DNA from: Prevotellaceae bacterium UBA1075 | Lineage (GTDB): Bacteria; Bacteroidota; Bacteroidia; Bacteroidales; Bacteroidaceae | Direction of reading: 5' to 3' | DNA length: 32,034 nt | NCBI GenBank assembly: GCA_002316015.1 | Contig: DCCS01000044.1 | Coordinates: 20,529 to 52,562 of the forward strand | Shown here: piece by piece, positions 1 to 8,092 of the stretch | How the letters are laid out: each line of letters starts with the position of its first letter | Numbering within the stretch: position 1 is the first letter of the stretch | Translations under genes and position numbers: made by a program | Notes under the pieces: generated by a model | What the model was told of the DNA's origin: nothing | The model's database searches: none | The model's input: only the letters and a program-made list of their open reading frames with translations

Positions 1-5
1 CCCCA

Positions 6-70
6 AGCCATGAAGTACTACTCTACCCAGCCATGAAGTACTACTCTACCCAGCCATGAAGTACTACTCC
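6..70. repeat. 23-bp tandem repeat, about 2.8 copies
   Basis: A 23-bp unit beginning AGCCATGAAGTACTACTC occurs at 6-28 and 29-51 without a mismatch and again at 52-69 before diverging at base 70. Copies abut directly with no spacers. The array may continue to the left of the window. Each unit holds the palindrome AGTACT. No coding frame of note crosses it. It is downstream of the rplQ terminator and its role is unknown. Confidence 0.9.
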
Positions 71-421
71 ATTTCCCGTTTCAACCTATAGAAACAACTC
101 CATCAATGCGCGAGACGAGCAAAAAGGCGCGCCTCCACCCATTTCGCCTTAATCATTGCCATCCTGCAAGACATAAGGAATTCCTGAGCCTGACTGAAAC
201 CCACAGTCCGGGAGGATATCTGTCCGTGCCCATACCATGTTTTCCGCGTGCAAAAGCGAGGTAAACCAAAGGGCTGGTACTTCGGGGAGAAGTGCCAGCC
301 CCAATTCCTTACATGGCCTGCTTGTAAGGTTGACAAAAGTTTTCCCAGACAGCAACAAACCTTCTGACGGCTTCCCTACGCGCGTGCCCAATTACCGCGA
401 CAGCGTGTCGCATACGCATAA
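71..421. other. Intergenic region downstream of the ribosomal operon, no supported gene
   Basis: About 350 bp between the tandem repeat and the rplQ terminator. Short open frames exist on both strands, but none has a convincing start, a recognisable domain or typical codon use. The stretch contains a 13-bp hairpin (271-301) and a smaller 6-bp dyad (397-402 with 406-411). It could be spacer DNA or a small RNA region transcribed by read-through from the operon. Confidence 0.5.
271..301 (-). terminator. Second hairpin downstream of rplQ, terminator-like
   Basis: A 13-bp stem pairs 271-283 with 289-301, with one G-T wobble and a 5-nt loop. On the minus strand the stem is followed by CTTTGGTTT, a broken T-rich run, so it could act as a back-up terminator behind the main hairpin at 422-457. 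It could equally be the 3' end of a small RNA starting between the two hairpins. Confidence 0.4.
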
Positions 422-457
422 AGCCGCCCCTGTTCCATGACGGAAACAGGGGCGGCT
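422..457 (-). terminator. Terminator of the ribosomal super-operon (after rplQ)
   Basis: A GC-rich hairpin begins 24 nt after the rplQ stop codon. GCCGCCCCTG on one side pairs with CAGGGGCGGC on the other, the stem is about 14-15 bp with a one-base bulge, and the loop is about 5 nt. On the minus strand it is followed by TTTATG, a short T run, as is common for intrinsic terminators in Bacteroidota. Confidence 0.8.
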
Positions 458-480
458 CAATATTGCTTGGCAATCTGGAA

Positions 481-975
481 TTATTCGGCGGCGGGCTCTG
501 TAGCGGGAACCTCGACAGCAGAAACCTCTTCCACAGGTGTCTCTGTTGCAGCCTCGGCACTCTTCTTTGAAGAACGGCGTGTGCGCTTTGCCTTCTTTGG
601 CGCCTTGGCCATGTTCTCGTCGAAGTCAACAAGCTCTATGAAACACATCGAGGCATTGTCGCTCGCGCGGAAACCCGTCTTGATGATGCGTGTGTAACCA
701 CCAGGACGGTCACCCACCTTCTGGGAAATCACGGTAAAGAGTTCTGTAATGGCCTTCTTGTCCTGCAGGTAGCTGAAGACTACACGACGGGAATTTGTGG
801 TGTCCTGCTTGCTCTTGGTTATCAGAGGCTCCACATATTTCTTCAAAGCCTTTGCCTTGGCGAGGGTCGTAGTGATTCTTTTGTGCATGATCAGAGAGAT
901 GGCCATGTTGGACAACATGGCGGCTCTGTGAGATGCAGTACGGCCCAGATGATTGAATTTCTTATTATGTCTCAT
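481..975 (-). CDS. rplQ: 50S ribosomal protein L17
   Basis: L17 binds 23S rRNA on the solvent side of the large subunit near the exit tunnel. The 164-residue product starts MRHNKKFNHLGRTASHRAAM, the family's conserved N-terminus, and keeps the L17 core to about residue 115. After that it has a roughly 45-residue tail rich in Ala, Glu, Lys and Ser, absent from the 127-residue E. coli protein but usual in Bacteroidota. It is the last gene of the operon, 6 nt after rpoA, and is followed by a strong hairpin terminator. Confidence 0.99.
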   Translation of the reverse strand: MRHNKKFNHLGRTASHRAAMLSNMAISLIMHKRITTTLAKAKALKKYVEPLITKSKQDTTNSRRVVFSYLQDKKAITELFTVISQKVGDRPGGYTRIIKTGFRASDNASMCFIELVDFDENMAKAPKKAKRTRRSSKKSAEAATETPVEEVSAVEVPATEPAAE

Positions 976-981
976 CTTGTT

Positions 982-1974
982 TTAATCTTTATCTAATTTA
1001 TACTTGGATATGTCTGTTCCAAACGAAAGATTCAGACTCTCGAGCAAATCATCAAGCTCCGTGAGCGATTTCTTGCCGAAGTTGCGGAACTTCAGGAGAT
1101 CCGTCTTGTTGTACTGGACCAGGTCACCCAGTGTCTCCACGTCAGCCGCCTTCAGGCAGTTGAGCGCACGCACGGAGAGGTCCATGTCTGCAAGCTTGGT
1201 CTTCAGAAGCTGGCGCATGTGAAGAACTTCCTCGTCGAACTCGTCCGCATCGGAACCATCACCGTTCTCGATGGTAATCTTATCATCAGAGAACAGCATG
1301 AAATGCTGGATAAGTATCTTGGCGGCATCCTTCAGCGCTTCCTTCGGATGTATGGAACCATCTGTCGTGATTTCGAGAATCAACTTCTCGAAGTCGGTCT
1401 TCTGCTCTACGCGGAAATTCTCGACAGAGTATTTAACATTTCTGATGGGAGTGTAAATCGAATCAATAGGAATGACATTAACATCGGTGCAGTACTCGCG
1501 GTTCTCCTCCGCAGGGACATAGCCACGCCCCTTGTTGATGCCAATCTCTATCTGCATCGTTGCTTTTGCATCTAAATGGCAAATAACCAAATCAGGGTTT
1601 AACACTTCAAATCCAGTCAGATACTTGTTGAAGTCGCCTGCCTTGAACTCTGTGCAGTTCTCTACAGTGACACTCACTTTCTCGGTCTCGAATTCATCTA
1701 CTAACTGCTTGAACCGAACTTGCTTCAAGTTCAAGATAATGTTGGTGACATCTTCTTTTACACCAGGAACTGTAGCAAACTCATGCTCAACTCCAGCGAT
1801 AGCCACAGTGTTCACTGCGAAGCCGTCAAGCGAGGAAAGAAGTATGCGGCGCAAAGCATTGCCTATGGTGGTACCAAAACCACCCTCCAGGGGACGAAAC
1901 TCGAACTTGCCGTACTTGTCGTCCGCCTCCAACATTATAACTTTATCGGGCTTTTGAAATGCTAATATCGCCAT
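982..1974 (-). CDS. rpoA: DNA-directed RNA polymerase subunit alpha
   Basis: The alpha subunit dimerises to nucleate RNA polymerase assembly. The N-terminal domain (about 1-225) has the conserved GTTIGNALRRILLSSL segment. The C-terminal domain (about 255-325) carries LSVRALNCLK and the helix-hairpin-helix-like FRNFGKKSL region, which contacts upstream promoter DNA and activators. I chose the ATG giving MAILAFQKP (330 aa); an in-frame TTG two codons upstream is less likely because MAILAFQKP is the usual Bacteroidota start. It lies 9 nt after rpsD and 6 nt before rplQ. Confidence 0.99.
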   Translation of the reverse strand: MAILAFQKPDKVIMLEADDKYGKFEFRPLEGGFGTTIGNALRRILLSSLDGFAVNTVAIAGVEHEFATVPGVKEDVTNIILNLKQVRFKQLVDEFETEKVSVTVENCTEFKAGDFNKYLTGFEVLNPDLVICHLDAKATMQIEIGINKGRGYVPAEENREYCTDVNVIPIDSIYTPIRNVKYSVENFRVEQKTDFEKLILEITTDGSIHPKEALKDAAKILIQHFMLFSDDKITIENGDGSDADEFDEEVLHMRQLLKTKLADMDLSVRALNCLKAADVETLGDLVQYNKTDLLKFRNFGKKSLTELDDLLESLNLSFGTDISKYKLDKD

Positions 1975-1983
1975 TATCAATTA

Positions 1984-2589
1984 TTATTTAGAGTACAACT
2001 CAACAATCAACTGCTCCTTGATAGTCTCAGGAATATCAGCGCGTTCGGGCTTGTGGAGCAACTTGCCTGACTTCAGGTTCTCATCCCACTCCATCCAAGG
2101 GTACTTGCTGTGGTTGAAGCCGGCCAGGGCGTTCTGGATTACCTCAAGGCTCTTGGAACGCTCACGCACACCCACAACCTGGCCAGGCGCAACGCTGTAG
2201 GAAGCGATACCCACAACCTTGCCGTCAACAGTTATATGCCTGTGATTGACCAACTGGCGGGCCGCAGCACGGGTGGGGGCGATACCCAGACGGTAAACCA
2301 CATTGTCAAGCCGGCACTCCAAACTCTGGAGAAGGATCTCACCTGTGATGCCGCTGGCACGTGAAGCCTTCTCGAACATGTTGCGGAACTGCTTCTCAAG
2401 CACGCCATAAGTGTACTTAGCCTTCTGCTTCTCCGCAAGCATGATACCATACTCGGATGTCTTGCGCCGGCGGTTGTTGCCATGCTGCCCTGGAGGGAAT
2501 TTCCTCTTTGAAAGAACCTTGTCAGCACCGAAAATAGCTTCGCCAAAACGGCGGGCAATCCTTGATTTTGGACCAATATATCTAGCCAT
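1984..2589 (-). CDS. rpsD: 30S ribosomal protein S4
   Basis: S4 is a primary 16S rRNA binder that nucleates assembly of the small-subunit body, and in E. coli it represses the alpha operon. The 201-residue product begins MARYIGPKSRIARRFGE and carries the S4 RNA-binding domain at about 92-155 (LECRLDNVVYRLGIAPTRAAA). The N-terminal region has no cysteine cluster, so this is the zinc-independent form. A 34-nt gap separates it from rpsK upstream; no obvious pseudoknot was recognised there. Confidence 0.99.
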   Translation of the reverse strand: MARYIGPKSRIARRFGEAIFGADKVLSKRKFPPGQHGNNRRRKTSEYGIMLAEKQKAKYTYGVLEKQFRNMFEKASRASGITGEILLQSLECRLDNVVYRLGIAPTRAAARQLVNHRHITVDGKVVGIASYSVAPGQVVGVRERSKSLEVIQNALAGFNHSKYPWMEWDENLKSGKLLHKPERADIPETIKEQLIVELYSK

Positions 2590-2623
2590 GTCTTATCTAT
2601 TTTTACAGCCTCATTTTACAATA

Positions 2624-3013
2624 TTACACTCTTCTTCTCTTTGGAGGACGACAGCCATTGTGAGGCAAAGGAGTAACATCCACAATCTCTACGACCTCGA
2701 TGCCCGCACCGTGTACCGTGCGGATGGCTGACTCACGTCCGTTGCCCGGACCCTTGACATATGCCTTCACTTTACGGAGACCCAGGTCATACGCAGTCTT
2801 GGAGCAGTCCTGGGCGGCCATCTGAGCAGCGTAAGGGGTGTTCTTCTTGGAACCGCGAAAGCCCATCTTACCGGCTGATGACCAGGAGATGACCTGACCC
2901 TCGTTGTTGGTCAGGGAGATAATAATATTGTTGAACGAGCTGTGCACATGAAGTTGACCCATCGCGTCAACCTTCACAACTCTTTTCTTTGCAGCAACAG
3001 TTTTCTTTGCCAT
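2624..3013 (-). CDS. rpsK: 30S ribosomal protein S11
   Basis: S11 forms part of the platform of the small subunit next to the E-site mRNA. The 129-residue product has a short basic leader, then the conserved core (HVHSSFNNIIISLT, FRGSKKNTPYAAQ, KGPGNGRESAIR) and ends NGCRPPKRRRV, the family signature. It lies 10 nt after rpsM in the usual rpsM-rpsK-rpsD-rpoA-rplQ alpha-operon order. Confidence 0.99.
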   Translation of the reverse strand: MAKKTVAAKKRVVKVDAMGQLHVHSSFNNIIISLTNNEGQVISWSSAGKMGFRGSKKNTPYAAQMAAQDCSKTAYDLGLRKVKAYVKGPGNGRESAIRTVHGAGIEVVEIVDVTPLPHNGCRPPKRRRV

Positions 3014-3023
3014 ATCTCAAACG

Positions 3024-3404
3024 TTATTTAGTAGCCTTTTTCTTGTTTGCGACAGTCTTCTTCTTGCCTTTGCGTGTACGAGCATTGTTCTTTGTGCTCT
3101 GGCCACGGACAGGAAGGCCGTTACGGTGACGGACACCACGATAGCAACCGATATCCATCAGACGCTTGATGTTCAGCGCAATCTCGGAACGAAGGTCACC
3201 CTCCACCTTGTAGTTTGCTGCAATAATCTCGCGAATCTTACCAGCCTCCTCGTCTGTCCAGTCAGACACACGCTTGTCCTTATCGACACCTGCCTGCTCC
3301 AGGATCTTGGCTGAGCTACTGCGACCTATACCATACACATAGGTCAAGGCGATCTCACCCCGCTTGTTCTGGGGCAAATCCACACCAACAATTCTAATTG
3401 CCAT
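3024..3404 (-). CDS. rpsM: 30S ribosomal protein S13
   Basis: S13 sits in the head of the small subunit, contacts the P-site tRNA and bridges to L5. The 126-residue product starts MAIRIVGVDLPQNKRGEIAL, has the helix-hairpin-helix segment around YGIGRSSSAKIL and the signature GVRHRNGLPVRGQSTKNNAR, and ends in a lysine-rich tail that reaches toward the tRNA. It follows rpmJ by 31 nt. Confidence 0.99.
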   Translation of the reverse strand: MAIRIVGVDLPQNKRGEIALTYVYGIGRSSSAKILEQAGVDKDKRVSDWTDEEAGKIREIIAANYKVEGDLRSEIALNIKRLMDIGCYRGVRHRNGLPVRGQSTKNNARTRKGKKKTVANKKKATK

Positions 3405-3435
3405 ATATACTTTTCTTTTCTTTTGTCTTACCGAC

Positions 3436-3552
3436 TCAACCCTGACGCATCTTGTACTTCGGGTTCTTTTTGTTAATCACATACAGACGACCCTTGCGAC
3501 GGACTATCTTGCAATCGGGTGTGCGTTTCTTCAAAGAAGCTCTTGTTTTCAT
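3436..3552 (-). CDS. rpmJ: 50S ribosomal protein L36 (zinc-free form)
   Basis: Translating the gap between infA and rpsM on the minus strand gives a 38-residue protein beginning MKTRASLKKRTPDCKIVRR and ending NPKYKMRQG, a clear L36. L36 helps organise 23S rRNA in the large subunit. Only one cysteine is present, so the usual Cys-Cys-Cys-His zinc site is missing and this is the zinc-independent type. It starts 8 nt after infA, matching the usual infA-rpmJ-rpsM order. Confidence 0.97.
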   Translation of the reverse strand: MKTRASLKKRTPDCKIVRRKGRLYVINKKNPKYKMRQG

Positions 3553-3560
3553 ATCTGGTT

Positions 3561-3779
3561 CTATTTATATCTGAATACGATTCTTCCCTTTGTCAAATCA
3601 TAGGGGCTCATCTCCACCTTCACCTTGTCACCGGGCAGGATCTTGATGTAATGAAGCCTCATTTTGCCGGAAATGTTGCAGATTATCTTCTGCCCTATCT
3701 CCAACTCCACGCGGAACATCGCGTTGGAGAGTGACTCCACAATGACCCCGTCCTGCTCTATCACTGCTTGCTTTGCCAT
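3561..3779 (-). CDS. infA: Translation initiation factor IF-1
   Basis: IF-1 binds the A site of the 30S subunit during initiation and stimulates IF-2 and IF-3. The 72-residue product is the normal family length and forms a single S1-type OB fold: GVIVESLSNAMFRVELE, then ISGKMRLHYIKILPGDKVKVEMSPYD, ending KGRIVFRYK. It lies 14 nt after map and 8 nt before rpmJ, so it is translated from the shared ribosomal mRNA. Confidence 0.99.
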   Translation of the reverse strand: MAKQAVIEQDGVIVESLSNAMFRVELEIGQKIICNISGKMRLHYIKILPGDKVKVEMSPYDLTKGRIVFRYK

Positions 3780-3793
3780 ACTATCTTGTTCAT

Positions 3794-4579
3794 TCAGTTC
3801 TGTTGGTTCTCTATCTTCTCAAAAGAGGAGAGTATGTCGGGCTTGCCCTTGTGGATGGCTACCGTGTGCTCAAAATGAGCCGCAGGCTTTCCGTCGCGCG
3901 TCTTTACCGTCCAGCGGTCTGGCATCATGTAAATCAGGGGGCTTCCCATCGTAATCATCGGCTCTATCGCAATGCAGAGCCCATTCTTAATCAGGACACC
4001 ATTTCCCCTCCGCCCATAGTTGGGAACCTGGGGGTCCTCGTGCATTTCCTTTCCTATACCATGACCCACGAACTCACGAACCACTCCGTAGCCCGCACTC
4101 TCACAATGCGCCTGTACCGCAGCCCCGATGTCGCCAATCCTTTTCCCAGCACATGCATTACGGATACCCTCATAGAGAGCTTCCTTGGTCACCCTCAGAA
4201 GCCTCCTGGTCTCCCCGTTGACCTCGCCGACACAGAACGTGTAGCACGAGTCACCATTATAGCCGTTGAGCAGGACTCCACAATCCACAGACACAATATC
4301 GCCATCCCTCAGCACATCCTCACCAGGAACGCCATGAACGACAACATCGTTTATGGAAGTACATACCGAACCAGGAAACGGGCCACCATAAGGGTTGGGG
4401 AAACCCTTGAAAGTGGGAACAGCACCATGGTCTCTTATATACTCCTCGGCCACTCTGTCGATTTCGGCAGTCGACACACCCGGCCGAATGATCTTGCCCA
4501 ACTCGGCCAGGGTATCAGCCACCAAAAGGCTGGCAGAACGCATTAACTCTATCTCGTCCTCTGTCTTGAGAAAAATCAT
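3794..4579 (-). CDS. map: Methionine aminopeptidase, type I
   Basis: Removes the initiator methionine from nascent proteins once deformylated. The 261-residue product has the pita-bread fold with the expected residues: substrate-site His82 (VVHGVP), and metal ligands Asp99, Asp110, His173 (GHGIG), Glu206 (IEPMI) and Glu237 (EHTVAI). It lacks the N-terminal SH3-binding zinc extension, hence subtype Ia. I chose the ATG preceded by AAGGAG at 8-nt spacing, giving MIFLKTEDEIEL; a TTG start overlapping the secY stop is less likely. The gene lies directly after secY with no adk between them. Confidence 0.98.
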   Translation of the reverse strand: MIFLKTEDEIELMRSASLLVADTLAELGKIIRPGVSTAEIDRVAEEYIRDHGAVPTFKGFPNPYGGPFPGSVCTSINDVVVHGVPGEDVLRDGDIVSVDCGVLLNGYNGDSCYTFCVGEVNGETRRLLRVTKEALYEGIRNACAGKRIGDIGAAVQAHCESAGYGVVREFVGHGIGKEMHEDPQVPNYGRRGNGVLIKNGLCIAIEPMITMGSPLIYMMPDRWTVKTRDGKPAAHFEHTVAIHKGKPDILSSFEKIENQQN

Positions 4580-4599
4580 CGTCGACTCCTTCACCGCCC

Positions 4600-5946
4600 T
4601 CAATGAGCGGTAATGCCTGAACGTCCGTGTATGCGGCCCGAACTCAGCAACCCGTCATAGTGTCTCATAAGCAGGTGACTCTCTATCTGCTGGAGCGTGT
4701 CGAGAACGACGCCCACCAGAATCAAGAGGGACGTGCCGCCAAAGAACTGCGCGAACTCCTGCTGCACATTCAACAAACCCGCAAAAGCAGGCATGCACGC
4801 AATGACAGCCAGGATGAGCGAACCGGGCAGTGTGATGTAGTCCATTATGCGGTCAATGAAGTCCGCAGTGTCCTTTCCTGGACGCACACCGGGAATGAAG
4901 CCGTTGTTGCGCTTCATGTCCTCTGCCATCTGCGTCGGGTTCAGCGTAATGGCCGTGTAGAAATATGTGAATGCAACTATCAGGATTGCAAAGACAATAT
5001 TGTAAGCCAAACTCGTGTGGTCAGACATCGCCATCAGCACGGGAGAGGAAACTTCACCATTGGAGAGAAACCCCAGGAGTGTTACAGGAATAAACATGAT
5101 TGCCTGCGCAAAGATTATAGGCATCACGTTTGCGGCAAAAATCTTCAGAGGGATATACTGACGAACTCCACCAACCTGCTGGCCCGCATACATGCGCTTC
5201 GCATACTGCACAGGTATCTTGCGGGTACCCTGTACAAGCATGATCGCGACAAGAATGACCACAAAGAGCAGAAGCAACTCGATGAGGAACATCACGAGAC
5301 CACCACCGCCAAGATTGTTCAGCCGCGACACGACCTCCTGGCCGAAAGCCTGGGGCAGACGAGCTATAATACCCAACATAATGATGAGGGATACGCCATT
5401 GCCTATGCCCTTGTCCGTTATGCGCTCACCTATCCAAAGCACAAACATGCTGCCTGCGGCAAGAATAATTGTGCTCGCGAAGATGAACAGCGTCCAATTG
5501 AGACTGGGATTCAAGGCCCCGCTTGACTGGGCACGAAGATTAATCAGATAACCAGGCGCCTGGAACAGCAGGATGAAAATCGTCAAGTAACGGGTGTACT
5601 GATTCATCTTCCTGCGTCCACTCTCACCCTCACGCTGCAACTTCTGGAAGTAAGGTACAACAAAGGCGAACAACTGAACCACAATAGAAGCGGTGATATA
5701 TGGCATAATCCCCAACGCGAAAATAGAGGCATTGGAGAATGCACCACCCGAGAACATATTCAACAGGGACATCAGACCTGTATTCGTCTGCTCGCGCAAA
5801 GCAGACAAGCCCGCAGGGTCAATACCAGGAAGTACAATGAACGATCCGAAACGGTATATTGCCGCAAAGGCAAGGGTGATGAGGATCCGAGTTCTCAAAT
5901 CCTCAACACGCCATATGTTTCTCAGAGTCTCGAAAAACTTCTTCAT
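4600..5946 (-). CDS. secY: Protein translocase subunit SecY
   Basis: SecY is the pore of the SecYEG translocon in the inner membrane, moving proteins out or into the bilayer. The 448-residue product has about ten hydrophobic segments. Its N-terminus (RVEDLRTRILITL) leads into TM1, and it contains GIMPYITASIVVQL near TM2, the cytosolic loop with QGTRKIPVQYAKRM, and PGVRPGKDTADFIDRIMDYI before the last helices. It is 5 nt downstream of rplO and is followed by map. Confidence 0.99.
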   Translation of the reverse strand: MKKFFETLRNIWRVEDLRTRILITLAFAAIYRFGSFIVLPGIDPAGLSALREQTNTGLMSLLNMFSGGAFSNASIFALGIMPYITASIVVQLFAFVVPYFQKLQREGESGRRKMNQYTRYLTIFILLFQAPGYLINLRAQSSGALNPSLNWTLFIFASTIILAAGSMFVLWIGERITDKGIGNGVSLIIMLGIIARLPQAFGQEVVSRLNNLGGGGLVMFLIELLLLFVVILVAIMLVQGTRKIPVQYAKRMYAGQQVGGVRQYIPLKIFAANVMPIIFAQAIMFIPVTLLGFLSNGEVSSPVLMAMSDHTSLAYNIVFAILIVAFTYFYTAITLNPTQMAEDMKRNNGFIPGVRPGKDTADFIDRIMDYITLPGSLILAVIACMPAFAGLLNVQQEFAQFFGGTSLLILVGVVLDTLQQIESHLLMRHYDGLLSSGRIHGRSGITAH

Positions 5947-5951
5947 CTGAT

Positions 5952-6401
5952 TTACAGTTTAGTAGCAGTTCCACCTACATTTTTTATGGCCTCCTCTGCC
6001 GACTTCGAGAATGCGTTTGCAGCAACTTCCACCTTCACGGACAGTTCGCCATTACCCAGAACCTTTACAGGCCCTTTCCTCGCTTTTACCAAACCCGCAG
6101 CGACCATATCTGCCACCGCTATCTTGTTCAAGCCTTCCTTCTCGGCCAATTCCTGGATAGAGGACAGGTTCACGACCTGATACTCGACACGGCTGATGTT
6201 TTTGAAACCGAACTTGGGCAGACGGCGTTGCAAAGGCATCTGACCACCCTCGAAACCTATCTTCCTCTTGTAACCAGAACGAGCCTTGGCACCCTTGTGA
6301 CCGCGCGTGGACGTGCCACCCAAGCCAGACCCTGGGCCACGGCCAAGTCTTCTGCGGCTGTGTGTTGACCCACAAGCGGGTTTCATATTGTGTAATTTCA
6401 T
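5952..6401 (-). CDS. rplO: 50S ribosomal protein L15
   Basis: L15 is a late-assembling large-subunit protein with a long N-terminal extension that threads into 23S rRNA. The 149-residue product starts MKLHNMKPACGSTHSRRRLG and has the glycine- and arginine-rich arm GRGPGSGLGGTSTRGHKG, followed by FEGGQMPLQRRLPKFGF and a globular C-terminal domain. It is between rpmD (29-nt gap) and secY (5-nt gap), as in spc operons generally. Confidence 0.99.
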   Translation of the reverse strand: MKLHNMKPACGSTHSRRRLGRGPGSGLGGTSTRGHKGAKARSGYKRKIGFEGGQMPLQRRLPKFGFKNISRVEYQVVNLSSIQELAEKEGLNKIAVADMVAAGLVKARKGPVKVLGNGELSVKVEVAANAFSKSAEEAIKNVGGTATKL

Positions 6402-6430
6402 AACTTGTTACGTTTAATGTTGAATACAGA

Positions 6431-6607
6431 TTAGTCTAAAACTACCACCAGATGGTGCACGGCTCTTATCAAACCACGTGTCGAGGGTGTGTCCTCCACC
6501 TCAACCACCTGGTTCATTTTCTTGAGTCCCAGAGTGTCCAGTGTTGCTTTCTGGGTGCGGGGAGCATGGATTCGGCTCCTTACCTGCTTGACTTTTATTG
6601 TTGCCAT
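6431..6607 (-). CDS. rpmD: 50S ribosomal protein L30
   Basis: Minus-strand translation gives a 58-residue protein starting MATIKVKQVRSRIHAPRTQK and containing LDTLGLKKMNQ and the conserved RGLIRAVHHLV near the C-terminus. Length and motifs match L30. The start codon is 15 nt after the rpsE stop, and the stop is 29 nt before rplO, the normal rpsE-rpmD-rplO arrangement. Confidence 0.97.
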   Translation of the reverse strand: MATIKVKQVRSRIHAPRTQKATLDTLGLKKMNQVVEVEDTPSTRGLIRAVHHLVVVLD

Positions 6608-6622
6608 ATCAAAACTCCTTTT

Positions 6623-7135
6623 TTAGCCTCTGAATACTTTCTCCAGACTAATGCCACGGTTGGCGGCAACAGTCTTTGCATCACGCATCTGAGCAAGAGC
6701 AGCTATAGTGGCCTTCACCAGGTTGTGGGGATTTGACGACCCCTTCGACTTGGCCAGGCAATCGGTCACGCCCGCGCTGTCAAGCACGGCACGCATGGCA
6801 CCACCTGCCACGACACCAGTACCCTGAGAGGCAGGCATAATCAACACGCGAGCCCCGCCAAACTTTGCGGAAGACTCGTGGGGAACCGTGCCGTGCTGCA
6901 CAGGAACGCGCACGAGATTCTTCTTGGCAGACTCCACACCTTTAGCAATGGCAGCGGTAACCTCACTAGCCTTTCCAAGCCCCCAGCCGATGACACCTTT
7001 CTCGTCACCAACGACCACGATGGCAGCGAAAGTGAAAGTACGGCCACCCTTTGTGACCTTGGTCACACGATTGATGGCAACGAGCTTGTCCTTCAACTCG
7101 ATATCGCTGCTTATCCTTACTTTATTTATTGCCAT
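6623..7135 (-). CDS. rpsE: 30S ribosomal protein S5
   Basis: S5 contributes to decoding accuracy and lines the mRNA entry channel. The 170-residue product has a double-stranded-RNA-binding-like N-terminal domain (ELKDKLVAINRVTKVTKGGR, GWGLGKASEVTAAIAKG) and a C-terminal domain with QGTGVVAGGAMRAVLDSAG and the KGSSNPHNLVKATIAAL signature. The ATG giving MAINKVRISSD is preferred because it starts 7 nt after rplR; longer frames would overlap rplR and begin inside it. Confidence 0.98.
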   Translation of the reverse strand: MAINKVRISSDIELKDKLVAINRVTKVTKGGRTFTFAAIVVVGDEKGVIGWGLGKASEVTAAIAKGVESAKKNLVRVPVQHGTVPHESSAKFGGARVLIMPASQGTGVVAGGAMRAVLDSAGVTDCLAKSKGSSNPHNLVKATIAALAQMRDAKTVAANRGISLEKVFRG

Positions 7136-7142
7136 ATCTGTT

Positions 7143-7484
7143 TTAGAATTTAAGTCCACCGTTACGCGCAGCATCAGCCACTTCTTTCACCCTACCATGA
7201 TACAGATAGCCGTTTCGGTCAAACACCACAGTGGTAATGCCAGCTTCGAGAGCCTTCTTGGCAGCAATCTCACCTACCTTTGCGGCCTGCTCCTTCTTGG
7301 GACAAGACTCCATGCCAAGGGAAGAGGCTGACGCGAGGGTCGTGCCGTTCTGGTCATTGATTATCTGAACATAAATTTGCTTGTTGCTTCTGAAGACCGT
7401 CATGCGAGGACGCTCCGCTGTGCCAGAAATCTTATTGCGGATTCTGTACTTTATCTTGATTCGTCTTTCTATTTTAGTTGTCAT
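7143..7484 (-). CDS. rplR: 50S ribosomal protein L18
   Basis: L18 binds 5S rRNA together with L5 and attaches the 5S particle to the large subunit. The 113-residue product begins MTTKIERRIKIKYRIRNKIS, with the basic N-terminal tail, then GTAERPRMTVFRSNKQIYVQ and ends with FDRNGYLYHGRVKEVADAAR NGGLKF, the family signature. It is 18 nt after rplF and 7 nt before rpsE. Confidence 0.99.
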   Translation of the reverse strand: MTTKIERRIKIKYRIRNKISGTAERPRMTVFRSNKQIYVQIINDQNGTTLASASSLGMESCPKKEQAAKVGEIAAKKALEAGITTVVFDRNGYLYHGRVKEVADAARNGGLKF

Positions 7485-7502
7485 AACCTTACAGATTTGA
7501 AA

Positions 7503-8075
7503 TTACTTGGCTCCTGCAGACTTGCCTGACTTCCTGCGTATTTGCTCACCAACGAACAAGATACCCTTACCCTTATATGGCTCAGGCATACGGAAAGACC
7601 GTATCTTCGCGCACACCTGCCCAAGAAGCTGCTTGTCACAAGACTCCAGTATAATCTTGGGGTTCTGGTTTCGCTCCGACTTCGTCTCGACTTTGATCTC
7701 CTGGGGGAGCTGCATTATGATGGGATGAGTGTAACCCAGGGCGAACTCCATGAGGTTTCCCTGGTTCGACACACGGTATCCCACACCTACAAGTTCCAAC
7801 TCCTTTTTGTAACCCTCTGAAACGCCGACAACCATGTTGTGAACCAGGGCGCGGTAGAGGCCGTGAAAAGCCTGCTTCTGCTTTTTGTCCACATTGTCGT
7901 TGCTCTCGTCAATGGAAAAGGTGACCACGCCACTCTCTATCTTGACATTTATGGAAGGATGAACAGACTGCGTCAACTCGCCGTTCTTACCCTTGACGGT
8001 AACAACATTTGCATCACTTACAGCAACTGTGACACCTGCGGGGATGCTGATTGGCAATTTACCTATTCTAGACAT
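7503..8075 (-). CDS. rplF: 50S ribosomal protein L6
   Basis: L6 lies near the factor-binding site and the sarcin-ricin loop of 23S rRNA. The 190-residue product shows the two tandem L6 folds: the first from MSRIGKLPISIPAGV to about residue 80, the second with VGVGYRVSNQGN, GYTHPI and the signature PEPYKGKGI near the C-terminus, followed by a basic tail. It is 17 nt after rpsH and 18 nt before rplR. Confidence 0.99.
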   Translation of the reverse strand: MSRIGKLPISIPAGVTVAVSDANVVTVKGKNGELTQSVHPSINVKIESGVVTFSIDESNDNVDKKQKQAFHGLYRALVHNMVVGVSEGYKKELELVGVGYRVSNQGNLMEFALGYTHPIIMQLPQEIKVETKSERNQNPKIILESCDKQLLGQVCAKIRSFRMPEPYKGKGILFVGEQIRRKSGKSAGAK

Positions 8076-8092
8076 TTCTGACCTCCTCTACA

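Noticed and set aside
6..70. CRISPR array
   Set aside because: The 23-bp units are directly adjacent with no spacers between them and no cas genes are nearby.
4580..4603. Extended map start overlapping the secY stop
   Set aside because: It needs a TTG start; the ATG at 4579 has a good AAGGAG and matches the usual N-terminus.
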